From NCBI RefSeq assembly GCF_025061645.1, contig NZ_JANYMP010000007.1, forward strand, positions 106,383-170,382: a DNA stretch of 64,000 bases, read 5' to 3'. Of the stretch, positions 26,367 through 34,538 are shown piece after piece. The stretch is from Umezawaea endophytica. GTDB taxonomy: Bacteria; Actinomycetota; Actinomycetes; Mycobacteriales; Pseudonocardiaceae. The notes under the pieces are model-generated. The model ran no database searches. It was not told where the DNA came from and saw only the letters and a program-made list of their open reading frames with translations. Numbering within the stretch: the stretch's first letter is position 1; each line of letters opens with the position of its first letter. Position numbers and translations under genes: made by a program.

Positions 26367-27541
26367 CGGATCCACGAGACGGGCACGCGGACGTGCTCGA
26401 TCGTCTGCCGGAAGTAGGTGAACGCGATGTCCAGCGCCCCGTCGGCGGCCTGGTGGATCGACGGGTAGGAGAACTCGCGGTTGAGGCCGTCGCGGGAGTT
26501 GTTGGTCAGGCAGTAGCCGTCGCCGACCTCGATGTTCCGGCGCACCGGCCACGTCAGCCCGCCGTCGGACGACAGCGCGACGGTCATCGGCGCGCGGGGA
26601 GCGCCCCAGAACGCGGTGCCGAACTCCTCCGGCACCGCCGCCTGCTCGGCGAGCCCGTCGTCGTCGATCTCGTCGTACAGCGACAGCCTGCGTTCGGTGG
26701 CGTCGCGAGCGCTGCTGTCGTTGAACACCACCGCGAGCCGGTCGTCGACCAGCCGGACGACCTGGACGGACGAGTTGTTGTTCGGCAGGTCCGGCACCGG
26801 CTGGGGCGCGGTCCACGTCTCGCCGTCGTCGGCGGACGTGGAGCGGTACACGAAGTCGGCCCACCGGCTGCGGTAGAACGCGGCGAGCGTGCCGTCGGGC
26901 AGCGGCACCACGTTCATGTGCACTCGCCCCGTGCTGTCCGGCACGGCCGACTCCCGCCAGGTCACCCCGGTGTCGTCGGAGATCAGCACGGCACTGGTGT
27001 CCTGGTCCCCCACCCACTTCCGGCCCGGCACGGACACGCAGTGGAACACCGGCAGCAGCCACCGGCCGGAGTCCAGCACCACGATCGGCTGACGGACGAA
27101 CACCCCACCGGTGTCGCTGGCCGGGATCAGCGTCGCGGTCGGGCCCCACGTGCGGCCGCCGTCGGACGAGATCCGACGGCGCACCTCGGACGTGTCCTGG
27201 TTGCCGGCGATCTGCGCGGTCCACAGCAGCCAGACGTCGCCGCCGGGCGCGACGAACAGCACCGGGTTCTGCTCGGACCGGGTGCCGTCGTCGGAGAGCC
27301 GGACGGGCGCGGACCACGTGTCCGCGCCGACGGGCAGCCGGGAGAACCAGACGCTGATGTCCGGCACCCCCTCCTGGGTACCGCCGAACCACACGCAGCC
27401 GAGGTCGCCACCGGCGGGCAGCGTGGCCAGGTTCGCGGCGTGGTTCTGCACGGCGGGAGCGGGCAGCATCGCGTCCGACCGCTCCGGGTCGTCGGCACGG
27501 GGCCGCAGGACTCCGTCGAACGCGACGGCCGACACCGTCAC
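26363..27541 (-). CDS. Sialidase-like BNR-repeat protein, no signal peptide
   Basis: A 392-residue six-bladed propeller protein with four Asp-box repeats of the S-x-D-x-G-x-T-W kind, near residues 125-132 (SSDGGRTW), 188-195 (SDDTGVTW), 236-243 (SADDGETW) and 324-331 (SSDGGLTW). This matches the BNR/sialidase superfamily (PF13088 type). No signal peptide is visible, so it acts in the cytoplasm on an imported molecule. Conserved arginines and the Tyr/Glu nucleophile pair of true sialidases were not verified. GTG 27541 overlaps the aldolase stop and the gene overlaps the SDR by four bases. Confidence 0.88.
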   Translation of the reverse strand: MTVSAVAFDGVLRPRADDPERSDAMLPAPAVQNHAANLATLPAGGDLGCVWFGGTQEGVPDISVWFSRLPVGADTWSAPVRLSDDGTRSEQNPVLFVAPGGDVWLLWTAQIAGNQDTSEVRRRISSDGGRTWGPTATLIPASDTGGVFVRQPIVVLDSGRWLLPVFHCVSVPGRKWVGDQDTSAVLISDDTGVTWRESAVPDSTGRVHMNVVPLPDGTLAAFYRSRWADFVYRSTSADDGETWTAPQPVPDLPNNNSSVQVVRLVDDRLAVVFNDSSARDATERRLSLYDEIDDDGLAEQAAVPEEFGTAFWGAPRAPMTVALSSDGGLTWPVRRNIEVGDGYCLTNNSRDGLNREFSYPSIHQAADGALDIAFTYFRQTIEHVRVPVSWIR

Positions 27542-28305
27542 GACTCGCCCAGCGAAGCGGCGAGGTGGGCGGCGGCGGACGCCTCCAGGTGCGTCAGGTC
27601 CGAGGAGATCGACGCGAACGTGTACCCCTCGGCCAGCCGCTTCGCGGCCGTGGCGCCGTCCGGGGTGTGGATGCCCCCCGCGATCCCGGCCGCGGCGGCG
27701 GCTTCGCGGACGCGGGTCAGCGCCGCCTCGAACTCCGCCGCGAGCGCCGGGTCGCCGGGGAAGGACCCGCCGAGCGCGAGCATCAGGTCGGACGGGCCGA
27801 CGTACACGCCGTCCAGACCGGGGGTCGCGCAGATCTCCTCGACGTTGGCCAGGCCCTGCGCGGTCTCGATCATCACCAGCACGACCGTCGAGGCGTTGGC
27901 GTCCGCCGGGGTGGGGCCGATCCGCAGCGCCGACCGCATGGGCCCGTAGGACCGCTTGCCCTCCGGGCCGTACTTCGCCGCGGCCACCGCGGCGGCGGCG
28001 TCCGCCGCGGTGTCGACCAGCGGCACGATCACGCCACCCGCTCCCGCGTCCAGCGCCCGGCCGATGGGCGTGGCGTCGTTCGCCTCGACCCGCACCAGGC
28101 CGGTGGACGCGCCGCCCGCGTCGATCGCGGTCAGCCCGGAGAGGAGGCCCGAGTAGCCGAGCAGGCCGTGCTGGCCGTCGAGGCACACGTAGTCGTAGCC
28201 GAGGCGGGCGATCCGCTCGGTCGCCACGGGCGCGTCCAGGACGCACCAGTAGCCGAGCACCCGTTCACGGGCACGGATCTTGCGGGCGAACTCGCTCGCG
28301 GACAT
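27538..28305 (-). CDS. HpcH/HpaI-family aldolase
   Basis: A 255-residue class II pyruvate aldolase-like enzyme. Motifs include 'DYVCLDGQHGLLGY' (the usual D-x-E-H is D-G-Q-H here), 'VRVEANDATPIGRALDAGAGGVIVP', the metal ligand glutamate in 'VLVMIETAQGL', and aspartate in 'VYVGPSDLMLALG'. The family cleaves or forms 2-keto-3-deoxy or 4-hydroxy-2-oxo acids to pyruvate or oxaloacetate plus an aldehyde. It starts 19 bases after the aldo/keto reductase gene and overlaps the sialidase-like gene (GTGA). It is likely the carbon-carbon cleavage step of the pathway. Confidence 0.9.
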   Translation of the reverse strand: MSASEFARKIRARERVLGYWCVLDAPVATERIARLGYDYVCLDGQHGLLGYSGLLSGLTAIDAGGASTGLVRVEANDATPIGRALDAGAGGVIVPLVDTAADAAAAVAAAKYGPEGKRSYGPMRSALRIGPTPADANASTVVLVMIETAQGLANVEEICATPGLDGVYVGPSDLMLALGGSFPGDPALAAEFEAALTRVREAAAAAGIAGGIHTPDGATAAKRLAEGYTFASISSDLTHLEASAAAHLAASLGES

Positions 28306-28324
28306 TCCAGCTCCTCCAGGGGTT

Positions 28325-29281
28325 TCAGCGGTTGTAGGCGGGCATGGGGCCGCGCAGGGCGGCCCCGACCTCGTCGCACGCGGCCAGCACGTCGGCGGGC
28401 AGCGGACCGGCGGAGGCGGCCTCGACGTTGGCGACGAGGTGTTCGACGCGAGAGCCGCCGAGCAGCACCGAGCCGACGTCGGCCTGGCTGAGCAGCCACC
28501 GCAGCGACAGCTCGGTCAACGGGATCCCGGCGCCCGCGGCGACACCCGACAGCGCGGAGACGGCCGCGAACAGCCGGTCGTCCCAATACCGCTGGGTGTA
28601 CATCGCGGCCAGCCGGGAGTCTCCGAACCGGCCCTCGCTCGGCTTCTCCTCGAACGTGTGCCTGCCGGTCAGCAGTCCACCGCCGAGCGGGTTGTAGACG
28701 ACGGTGAGCAGCCCCGTCACGCGGGCGAACTCCAGGTACTCGTCCTCGACCCGACGGGCCAGCAGGTTGTAGAGCTGCTGCGCCGCGACGGGCCGGGGCA
28801 CGCCCTGCGCGTCGCACTCGCGGTTCAGCTCGGCAATCTGCCACGCGGCGAAGTTGGACACCCCGATCGCGGAGATGAGCCCTTCGGCGATCGACTTGCC
28901 GAGTTCGGCGACCGTCTCGGCGATCGGCGTCGACCGGTCGGGCTGGTGAAGGTAGAAGAGGTCGACGTGGTCGACGCCGAGCCGCTCCAGGCTGCCCCGC
29001 AGGGACTTGCGCAGGCCGATCGCGGACAGCGGACCGACGCCCTCGGCGTCGGGGTGCGGGATGCCGGCCTTGGTCGCCAGCACGACGCGGTCGCGGCGGC
29101 CGGGCAGCAGGCCGCGCAGGATCTCCTCCGACGCGCCGCCCGCGTAGCCGTTCGCCGTGTCGACACCGGTGATCCCGGCGTCGAGCGCCGCGTCCAGCAT
29201 GCGGCGCGCGCCGTCGGCGTCGACGGTGTCGCCGAACGTCATCGTGCCCAGCACCAGCCGGGACAGGGCGAACGAGCTCAC
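28325..29281 (-). CDS. Aldo/keto reductase
   Basis: A 318-residue NADPH-dependent TIM-barrel oxidoreductase. The tetrad is visible as Asp and Tyr in 'GVDTANGYAGGASEEIL', Lys in 'VVLATKAG' and His in 'DLFYLHQPD'. The C-terminal 'SVLLGGSRVEHL' binds the cofactor. It resembles the YajO/oxidoreductase subgroup that handles sugar or sugar-acid carbonyls. GTG 29281 overlaps the upstream ATPase gene stop. It belongs to the catabolic half of the transport operon. Confidence 0.92.
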   Translation of the reverse strand: MSSFALSRLVLGTMTFGDTVDADGARRMLDAALDAGITGVDTANGYAGGASEEILRGLLPGRRDRVVLATKAGIPHPDAEGVGPLSAIGLRKSLRGSLERLGVDHVDLFYLHQPDRSTPIAETVAELGKSIAEGLISAIGVSNFAAWQIAELNRECDAQGVPRPVAAQQLYNLLARRVEDEYLEFARVTGLLTVVYNPLGGGLLTGRHTFEEKPSEGRFGDSRLAAMYTQRYWDDRLFAAVSALSGVAAGAGIPLTELSLRWLLSQADVGSVLLGGSRVEHLVANVEAASAGPLPADVLAACDEVGAALRGPMPAYNR

Positions 29282-30105
29282 GCGGGGATCTCCTCTCGGG
29301 CCGTGACGAACGAGCGCGGCTTGCGCCCGGTCATGGCGGTGGGGTCGAGCGCGGCCCGGCGCAGCGCACGGGTGTACGGCTCCTTGGGAGCGGCCAGCAC
29401 GTCTGCGGTGGGACCGGACTCGACGACCTTGCCCGCTCTCATCACCACCACGTCCGCGCTGATCTGCCTCACCACGCCCAGGTTGTGCGAGATGACGATG
29501 CAGGTCAGGCCGGTGTCGCGCTGGAGGTCCTCCAGCAGCGCCAGCACCTGCGCCTGCACAGACACGTCGAGCGCACTGGTCGCCTCGTCGCACACCAGCA
29601 GTTCGGGGCTGCTGGCCAGTGCCCGCGCGATGCCGATCCGCTGGCGCTGGCCGCCGGAGAACTCGGCGGGGCGCCGCTCCAGCGCGCTGGACGGCAGGCC
29701 GACCCGGTCGATCAGCTCGGCGGCCTGCGCCCTGCGGTCCGCCGCGGAGCGGACTCCGCGCAGCCGCAGCGGTTCCGCGACGATGTCCTGCGCGTTCAGG
29801 TGCGGGTCCAGGGAGGCGTACGGGTCCTGGAACACCATCTGCACGCGTGAGCGCAGCGGGCGCATGCGCCGTTCCGACAGGCCCGCGATGTCCGTGCCGT
29901 CCAGGAGGATCTCGCCGGAACTCGGCTTGAGCAGCCGCACGATCGCGCAGGCGATGGTGGACTTGCCGCAACCGGATTCACCGACAATGGCCAGCGTCCG
30001 GCCCCGGTGGACGGTGAAGCTGACGTTGTCGACCGCGCGGAACGAACCGCCGCGGACGTGGTACTCCACCACGAGGTCGCGCACGTCGAGCAGCGGAGTG
30101 GTCAT
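29278..30105 (-). CDS. ABC importer ATPase, OppF/DppF type
   Basis: A 275-residue ATPase with Walker A '[11 protein letters not shown]', Q-loop '[12 protein letters not shown]', signature '[12 protein letters not shown]', and Walker B '[18 protein letters not shown]'. The peptide/nickel importer subfamily is evident from 'DPYASLDP' and the C-terminal 'PKEPYTRAL'. ATG 30105 overlaps the stop of the OppD-type gene. Together with that ATPase, two permeases and a solute-binding protein it forms a complete importer. The substrate is probably not a peptide, given the sugar-acid enzymes in the same operon. Confidence 0.95.
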   Translation of the reverse strand: MTTPLLDVRDLVVEYHVRGGSFRAVDNVSFTVHRGRTLAIVGESGCGKSTIACAIVRLLKPSSGEILLDGTDIAGLSERRMRPLRSRVQMVFQDPYASLDPHLNAQDIVAEPLRLRGVRSAADRRAQAAELIDRVGLPSSALERRPAEFSGGQRQRIGIARALASSPELLVCDEATSALDVSVQAQVLALLEDLQRDTGLTCIVISHNLGVVRQISADVVVMRAGKVVESGPTADVLAAPKEPYTRALRRAALDPTAMTGRKPRSFVTAREEIPA

Positions 30106-30929
30106 CGGTCTCCTCCGGCGGTGTCGTCCTCGTCCCACGGCCCCAGCACGGGCACGGCGGACAGCAGCTTGCGGGTGTACTCGTGGCTCGGGTGGTCCAC
30201 GACGGACTCGACGTCGCCGGACTCGACGAACCGGCCGTCGCGCATCACGTGGATGCGGTCGGACACCAGCCGCGCCACGCCCAGGTCGTGGGTGATCATC
30301 AGGATGCCGATGCCGGTGCTCTCCTGGAGTTCCAGCAGCAGCCCCAGGATTCCGGCCTGGACGGTCACGTCCAGCGCGCTGGTCGGCTCGTCGGCCACCA
30401 GCAGCCGGGGCTCCCCCGCCAGCGCGATGGCGATCAGCACCCGCTGGAGCATCCCGCCGGACAACTGGTGCGGGTAGCGACCGAGCTGGTCGGCCGAGCG
30501 CGGCACGTGGACCAGGTCCAGCAGTTCCACGGCCCGCGCCTCGGCAGCGTGCTTGGCGAGGTCCGGCTTGCGCAGCCGCACGGCCTCGACCAGTTGCCGC
30601 CCGATCGTGTGCACCGGGCTGAGCGCGGTCATGGGGTCCTGCGGGATCAGCGACACGGTCCGCCCGCGCACACCGCGCAGGGCCTTGGGATCGGCGATGA
30701 CGTCGGTGTCGCCGAAGCGGACCGAGCCCGACAGGACGGCCAGGTCGTCCGGGAGCAGGCCGAGCACGGCCATCGCCGTGGTCGACTTGCCCGAGCCGGA
30801 CTCACCGATGACGGTCACGGTCTCGCCTTCGCCGATGGTGAAGCTGACGCCGTCCACGGCGCGGACGACACCCCCGGCGGTGATCAGCTCGACCTGGAGG
30901 TCCTCGACGTCCAGCAGCGCGGTGCTCAC
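30102..30929 (-). CDS. ABC importer ATPase, OppD/DppD type
   Basis: A 275-residue ATPase with Walker A '[11 protein letters not shown]', Q-loop '[13 protein letters not shown]', signature '[15 protein letters not shown]', and Walker B '[18 protein letters not shown]'. The C-terminal '[15 protein letters not shown]' is typical of the Opp/Dpp family. GTG 30929 overlaps the permease stop in a GTGA. It is the partner of the OppF-type ATPase in the same operon. Confidence 0.95.
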   Translation of the reverse strand: MSTALLDVEDLQVELITAGGVVRAVDGVSFTIGEGETVTVIGESGSGKSTTAMAVLGLLPDDLAVLSGSVRFGDTDVIADPKALRGVRGRTVSLIPQDPMTALSPVHTIGRQLVEAVRLRKPDLAKHAAEARAVELLDLVHVPRSADQLGRYPHQLSGGMLQRVLIAIALAGEPRLLVADEPTSALDVTVQAGILGLLLELQESTGIGILMITHDLGVARLVSDRIHVMRDGRFVESGDVESVVDHPSHEYTRKLLSAVPVLGPWDEDDTAGGDR

Positions 30930-31849
30930 GAGGTGCTCGCCTTCCGACGGCGCGCGCGGTCGCGGAGGCCGTCTCCCAGCAGGTTCACGCCCACGACGAG
31001 GGCGACGATGACGAGGCCGGGCAGGGTGACCATCCACCAGGAGGTGGTGATGTAGTCCTGCCCGTCGGAGATGATCCGACCCCAGGTGGCGAACGGCCGC
31101 TGCGGACCGGCGCCGAGGTAGGACAGCGCGCTCTCCAGCAGCACCGCCTGCGCCAGCAGCAGGAGCACGACCAGGCTGGCCTGCTTCACGACGTTCGGCA
31201 GCACGTGCCGCAGCAGGATCGCGAACCGGTGCAGGCCCAGCACCCTGGCGGCGGCCACGTATGGCTTCTCCCGCTCCACCAGCACGAGCGACCGGGTCAG
31301 CCGGGCGACCTCGGGCCACTGCGCGATGGCGATGACGAACGTGATGACCGGGATGGACGGTCCGAACAGCGCCACCACGAGGAGCAGCATCATCAGCAGC
31401 GGCAACGACAACTGCGCTTCCAGCAGCCGCGACACGACCGTGTCGATCCACCCGCCGAAGTACCCGGCCGCCGCGCCGAGCACGACGCCGATCACACCGG
31501 ACACCACGACCGCGAGCAGGCCGACGAGCAGCGACACCTGGCCGCCGTGCAGGACGCGGGACAGCAGGTCGCGGCCGAGCTGGTCGGTGCCGAACAGGTG
31601 CCCGTCGGTGAACGGCGCCAGGCGGCGGCTCGCGAGGTCCTGCTGGTCGGGGCCGGGCAGCGGCAGCACGCGGGCCAGCGCCACGGGGATGACGACGATC
31701 AGCGTGCAGACCAGTCCGGCCCACAGCTTGAGCTTCGAGCCCCGGCGCTGGCGGGTGACCTTGGCGCGGGCCAGGTGCTTCGCGGTGACGGCGCTGGGTC
31801 TGGGCTCGGACCGCTGCACGCGGGCCGGTCCGGGGTGGGTGGTGCTCAC
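30926..31849 (-). CDS. ABC importer permease, DppC type
   Basis: A 307-residue membrane protein. It has one N-terminal helix (about residues 42-62), a conserved 'HLFGTDQLGRDLLSRVLHGGQVSLLVG' region, and five more helices. The EAA loop is 'REKPYVAAARVLGLHRFAILLRHVLPNV'. The layout matches DppC/OppC permeases. GTG 31849 overlaps the DppB-type stop. A basic N-terminal tail of about 35 residues is longer than usual and lies in the cytoplasm. Confidence 0.93.
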   Translation of the reverse strand: MSTTHPGPARVQRSEPRPSAVTAKHLARAKVTRQRRGSKLKLWAGLVCTLIVVIPVALARVLPLPGPDQQDLASRRLAPFTDGHLFGTDQLGRDLLSRVLHGGQVSLLVGLLAVVVSGVIGVVLGAAAGYFGGWIDTVVSRLLEAQLSLPLLMMLLLVVALFGPSIPVITFVIAIAQWPEVARLTRSLVLVEREKPYVAAARVLGLHRFAILLRHVLPNVVKQASLVVLLLLAQAVLLESALSYLGAGPQRPFATWGRIISDGQDYITTSWWMVTLPGLVIVALVVGVNLLGDGLRDRARRRKASTS

Positions 31850-32781
31850 GCGGACACCTTCTTCCCGAGGCGCACCCGCGGGTCGAGCAGCGGGTAGGCG
31901 AGGTCGACCAGGAGTTGGACGGTGACGGCGAGCGCCGCCGTGACGAGGACGGTGGCCTGGATCAGCGGGTAGTCGCGCGTTTCGAGCGCGCGGACCACCA
32001 GCGAGCCGACCCCCGGCCAGGCGAACACGACCTCCACGACGACCACGCCGTTCAGCATGGACGCGAAGCGCGTTCCCAGCGCGGTGACGACCGGGATGGA
32101 CGAGTTGGTCATGGCGTACCGCCACACCAGCGCCCGTTCCGACACCCCGCGCGAGCGGGCGACCGTGAGGTAGGGGGCGGTGAGGTTCTTGGCCATCTCG
32201 CTGCGCACCAACCGCGAGATGAGGGCGATCTGGAGGATGGCGACCGTGAGCGCGGGCAGCACCAGGCCGCCCCACGTGGCGAAGCCGGACGCCGGGAGCA
32301 CCGGGATCAGCACCGCGAAGACCGTGAGCAGCATGATGCCGCTCCAGAAGTCCGGCATGGACTGACCGGCGATCGTCACGACGTTCGCGCCGAGCTCGCG
32401 GGTCGTGTCGGCGCGGCGGGCCATCCACACGCCCAGCGGGACGGACACGACCGTGGTGATCAGGATCGCGGCGACCGCGAGGGTGATGGTGAACGGCAGC
32501 CGCTCCAGCACCACGTCCAGCGCGGGCGAGCGGAAGGAGTAGCTCGTACCGAGGTCGCCGGTGAGGATGCCCTTGAGAAACAGCAGGTACTGCTCGACCA
32601 CGGACCGGTCGAGGCCGAAGGAGGCGCGGATCTTCGCCAGGTCCTCGGTCGTGGCGAGCGGACCCGCGTACGCGGCGGCCGGGTCGCCGGGCGCCATGCG
32701 GATCAGCACGAACACGGTGGAGATCGTGAGGAACACCGTGAGGACGCTCTGGCCGAGGCGCTTGAACAGGTAGGGCGCCAC
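31846..32781 (-). CDS. ABC importer permease, DppB type
   Basis: A 311-residue membrane protein with six predicted helices. It opens with 'YLFKRLGQSVLTVFLTISTVFVLIRMAPGDPAAAYAG', typical of DppB/OppB. An EAA loop is seen in 'YLTVARSRGVSERALVWRYAMTNSSIPV'. GTG 32781 is preceded by GGAGGG and lies three bases after the solute-binding protein stop. It pairs with the DppC-type permease to form the channel. Confidence 0.93.
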   Translation of the reverse strand: MAPYLFKRLGQSVLTVFLTISTVFVLIRMAPGDPAAAYAGPLATTEDLAKIRASFGLDRSVVEQYLLFLKGILTGDLGTSYSFRSPALDVVLERLPFTITLAVAAILITTVVSVPLGVWMARRADTTRELGANVVTIAGQSMPDFWSGIMLLTVFAVLIPVLPASGFATWGGLVLPALTVAILQIALISRLVRSEMAKNLTAPYLTVARSRGVSERALVWRYAMTNSSIPVVTALGTRFASMLNGVVVVEVVFAWPGVGSLVVRALETRDYPLIQATVLVTAALAVTVQLLVDLAYPLLDPRVRLGKKVSA

Positions 32782-32784
32782 CGG

Positions 32785-34362
32785 TCAGCCCTCCAGTCGC
32801 GCGGACGCGAGGTCGTAGGAGTTGGTGGGCGCGAGCGAGATGTCGCCGACCCGGTCGCGGCTGGCGAGCACGGCGTTCGGCACGAACGCCCACAGGCACG
32901 GCCAGGTCGCCCACACGGCCTTCTGCGCGTCGCTGAGCAGTTGCGCGCGGCGGGCCGCGTCGGGTTCGGCGGAGGCGTCGGCGATCTGCGCGGCGATCGA
33001 CGGGACCACGTAGCCCTGGTAGGTGTCGCGGGTCTGCTCCTTCTCCGGGGTGCCCGCGTACATGCCTTGCAGGATGCTCACGGCCAGGCCCGTCGGGCTG
33101 GAGAAGCCGTTGCCGAGCACGTCCCAGTCGCCCGCCTTGCCCTGCCGCCACGACAGGATGTCGCCGCCGGGCTCGAACTGCTGGAGCGTGGAGCGCACGC
33201 CGACCTGGCCGAGCATCTGGAGCACGGCCTCCATGACGGAGGTGTCGCTGGCGAACTCGCCGCTCTCCCAGATGATCTTCAGTTCGAGGTCGCGCACGCC
33301 CAGCGCGTCGAGCCGCTGCTTGGCCTGCTGGGGGTCGTAGACGTACTCGCCCGTCTTGACCGCGCCCTCCAGCCCGGTCGGCACGACGCCGTCCGCCTGG
33401 GTGACCGAGCCGACGAGGACGTCCTGGACCAGCGCCCGGCCGTCGATGGCGTAGGTCAACGCCTCGCGCACCCTCGGGTCGGCCAGCGGGTGGCCCTGCG
33501 GCTTGCGGAAGTTGTAGAAGAGCTGGTTGATGCGGGTGCTCGGGGTGCGGGTGATCCGCACGCCCGGCAGGCCAGCGAGCTGGTCGGCCGAGTCCGGGGT
33601 GATCGAGTCGATCACGTCGACCTCGCCGCTGCGCAGCGACACGACCCGGCTCGACTCCTCGGGCACGAACCGGACCTGCACGTTCGGCACGCGCGGCTTG
33701 GTGCCCCAGTAGTTCTCGTTGACCGCGAGGGAGTAGTTGCCGGTGCCGCGGTTGCCGGAGCGCATCACGTACGGGCCGGAGCCGATGCCCTCCTGCAACT
33801 CCTCGGGGCGGTTGCTCCCCGAAGGGGTGACCAGGATGTTCGCCATCAGGTAGTCCAGGACCGGGATGGGCCGCTCGGTCTGGAGCACGAACGTGGCGTC
33901 GTCGACCGGCACGACGGTGGGGAATTCGGAGAAGAAGCCCGCGATGAACGACCCGTTCACCTGCTGGTACATCTCCAGCGCGGTGGTGACGTCCTGGACC
34001 GTGACCGGCGAGCCGTCCGAGTAGCGCACACCGTCGCGCAGGTGCACCGTCCACTGCGTGGGCGCTGTCAGCTCGAACCGGTCGGCCAGCACGAGCCGGG
34101 GCTTCAGGTCCTGGCCGACCATCGTGAGCGCCTGGCGGACGCCGCGCTGGACGGTGACGGCCGCGTCGAACTGGTTCAGCTTGTTGTCCAGGCTGATCAG
34201 CGAGCGGTTGAGCGCGAGGGTCAGTGTGCCGGGACCGGGGGTCCCGGTGGGACCGGCGCACGCGTTCAGCAGCGGGCCCAGCGTCACGCCCGCTCCGGCT
34301 ATCGCACCCCATCTCAACAGGGTGCGGCGGGAGAGCTCCGGGCCGCTTCCGGATCGGGTCAT
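32785..34362 (-). CDS. Solute-binding lipoprotein of ABC importer (SBP family 5)
   Basis: A 525-residue extracytoplasmic binding protein. The N-terminus carries a twin-arginine-like 'SRRTLLRWGAIAGAGVTLG' and a lipobox-like 'LLNACAG' (Cys near residue 36), so it may be a Tat-exported lipoprotein. The body shows SBP_bac_5 features: 'WTVHLRDGVRYSDGSPVTVQDV', 'GSGPYVM', 'VREALTYAIDGRALV'. ATG 34362 has GAGAGG upstream. It is the first gene of the nine-gene operon, divergent from the kinase-PdxA fusion. The ligand is unknown. Confidence 0.93.
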   Translation of the reverse strand: MTRSGSGPELSRRTLLRWGAIAGAGVTLGPLLNACAGPTGTPGPGTLTLALNRSLISLDNKLNQFDAAVTVQRGVRQALTMVGQDLKPRLVLADRFELTAPTQWTVHLRDGVRYSDGSPVTVQDVTTALEMYQQVNGSFIAGFFSEFPTVVPVDDATFVLQTERPIPVLDYLMANILVTPSGSNRPEELQEGIGSGPYVMRSGNRGTGNYSLAVNENYWGTKPRVPNVQVRFVPEESSRVVSLRSGEVDVIDSITPDSADQLAGLPGVRITRTPSTRINQLFYNFRKPQGHPLADPRVREALTYAIDGRALVQDVLVGSVTQADGVVPTGLEGAVKTGEYVYDPQQAKQRLDALGVRDLELKIIWESGEFASDTSVMEAVLQMLGQVGVRSTLQQFEPGGDILSWRQGKAGDWDVLGNGFSSPTGLAVSILQGMYAGTPEKEQTRDTYQGYVVPSIAAQIADASAEPDAARRAQLLSDAQKAVWATWPCLWAFVPNAVLASRDRVGDISLAPTNSYDLASARLEG

Positions 34363-34538
34363 CGTCGACCTCTCACAGTGCTCGGGGGATTCGGCGCTGC
34401 GGCCCTGCACGGCCGGGGTCACCGGTGTTACCCGAGCCACAGTGGCACGGTCTGCACGTTTCGCGCAAGTCCTCTGGCATTTTCAGCGCGTTCTGTGCAA
34501 TCCTTTCGTCACAGCGTTGCCGAGGAGGTGGGTCAGAA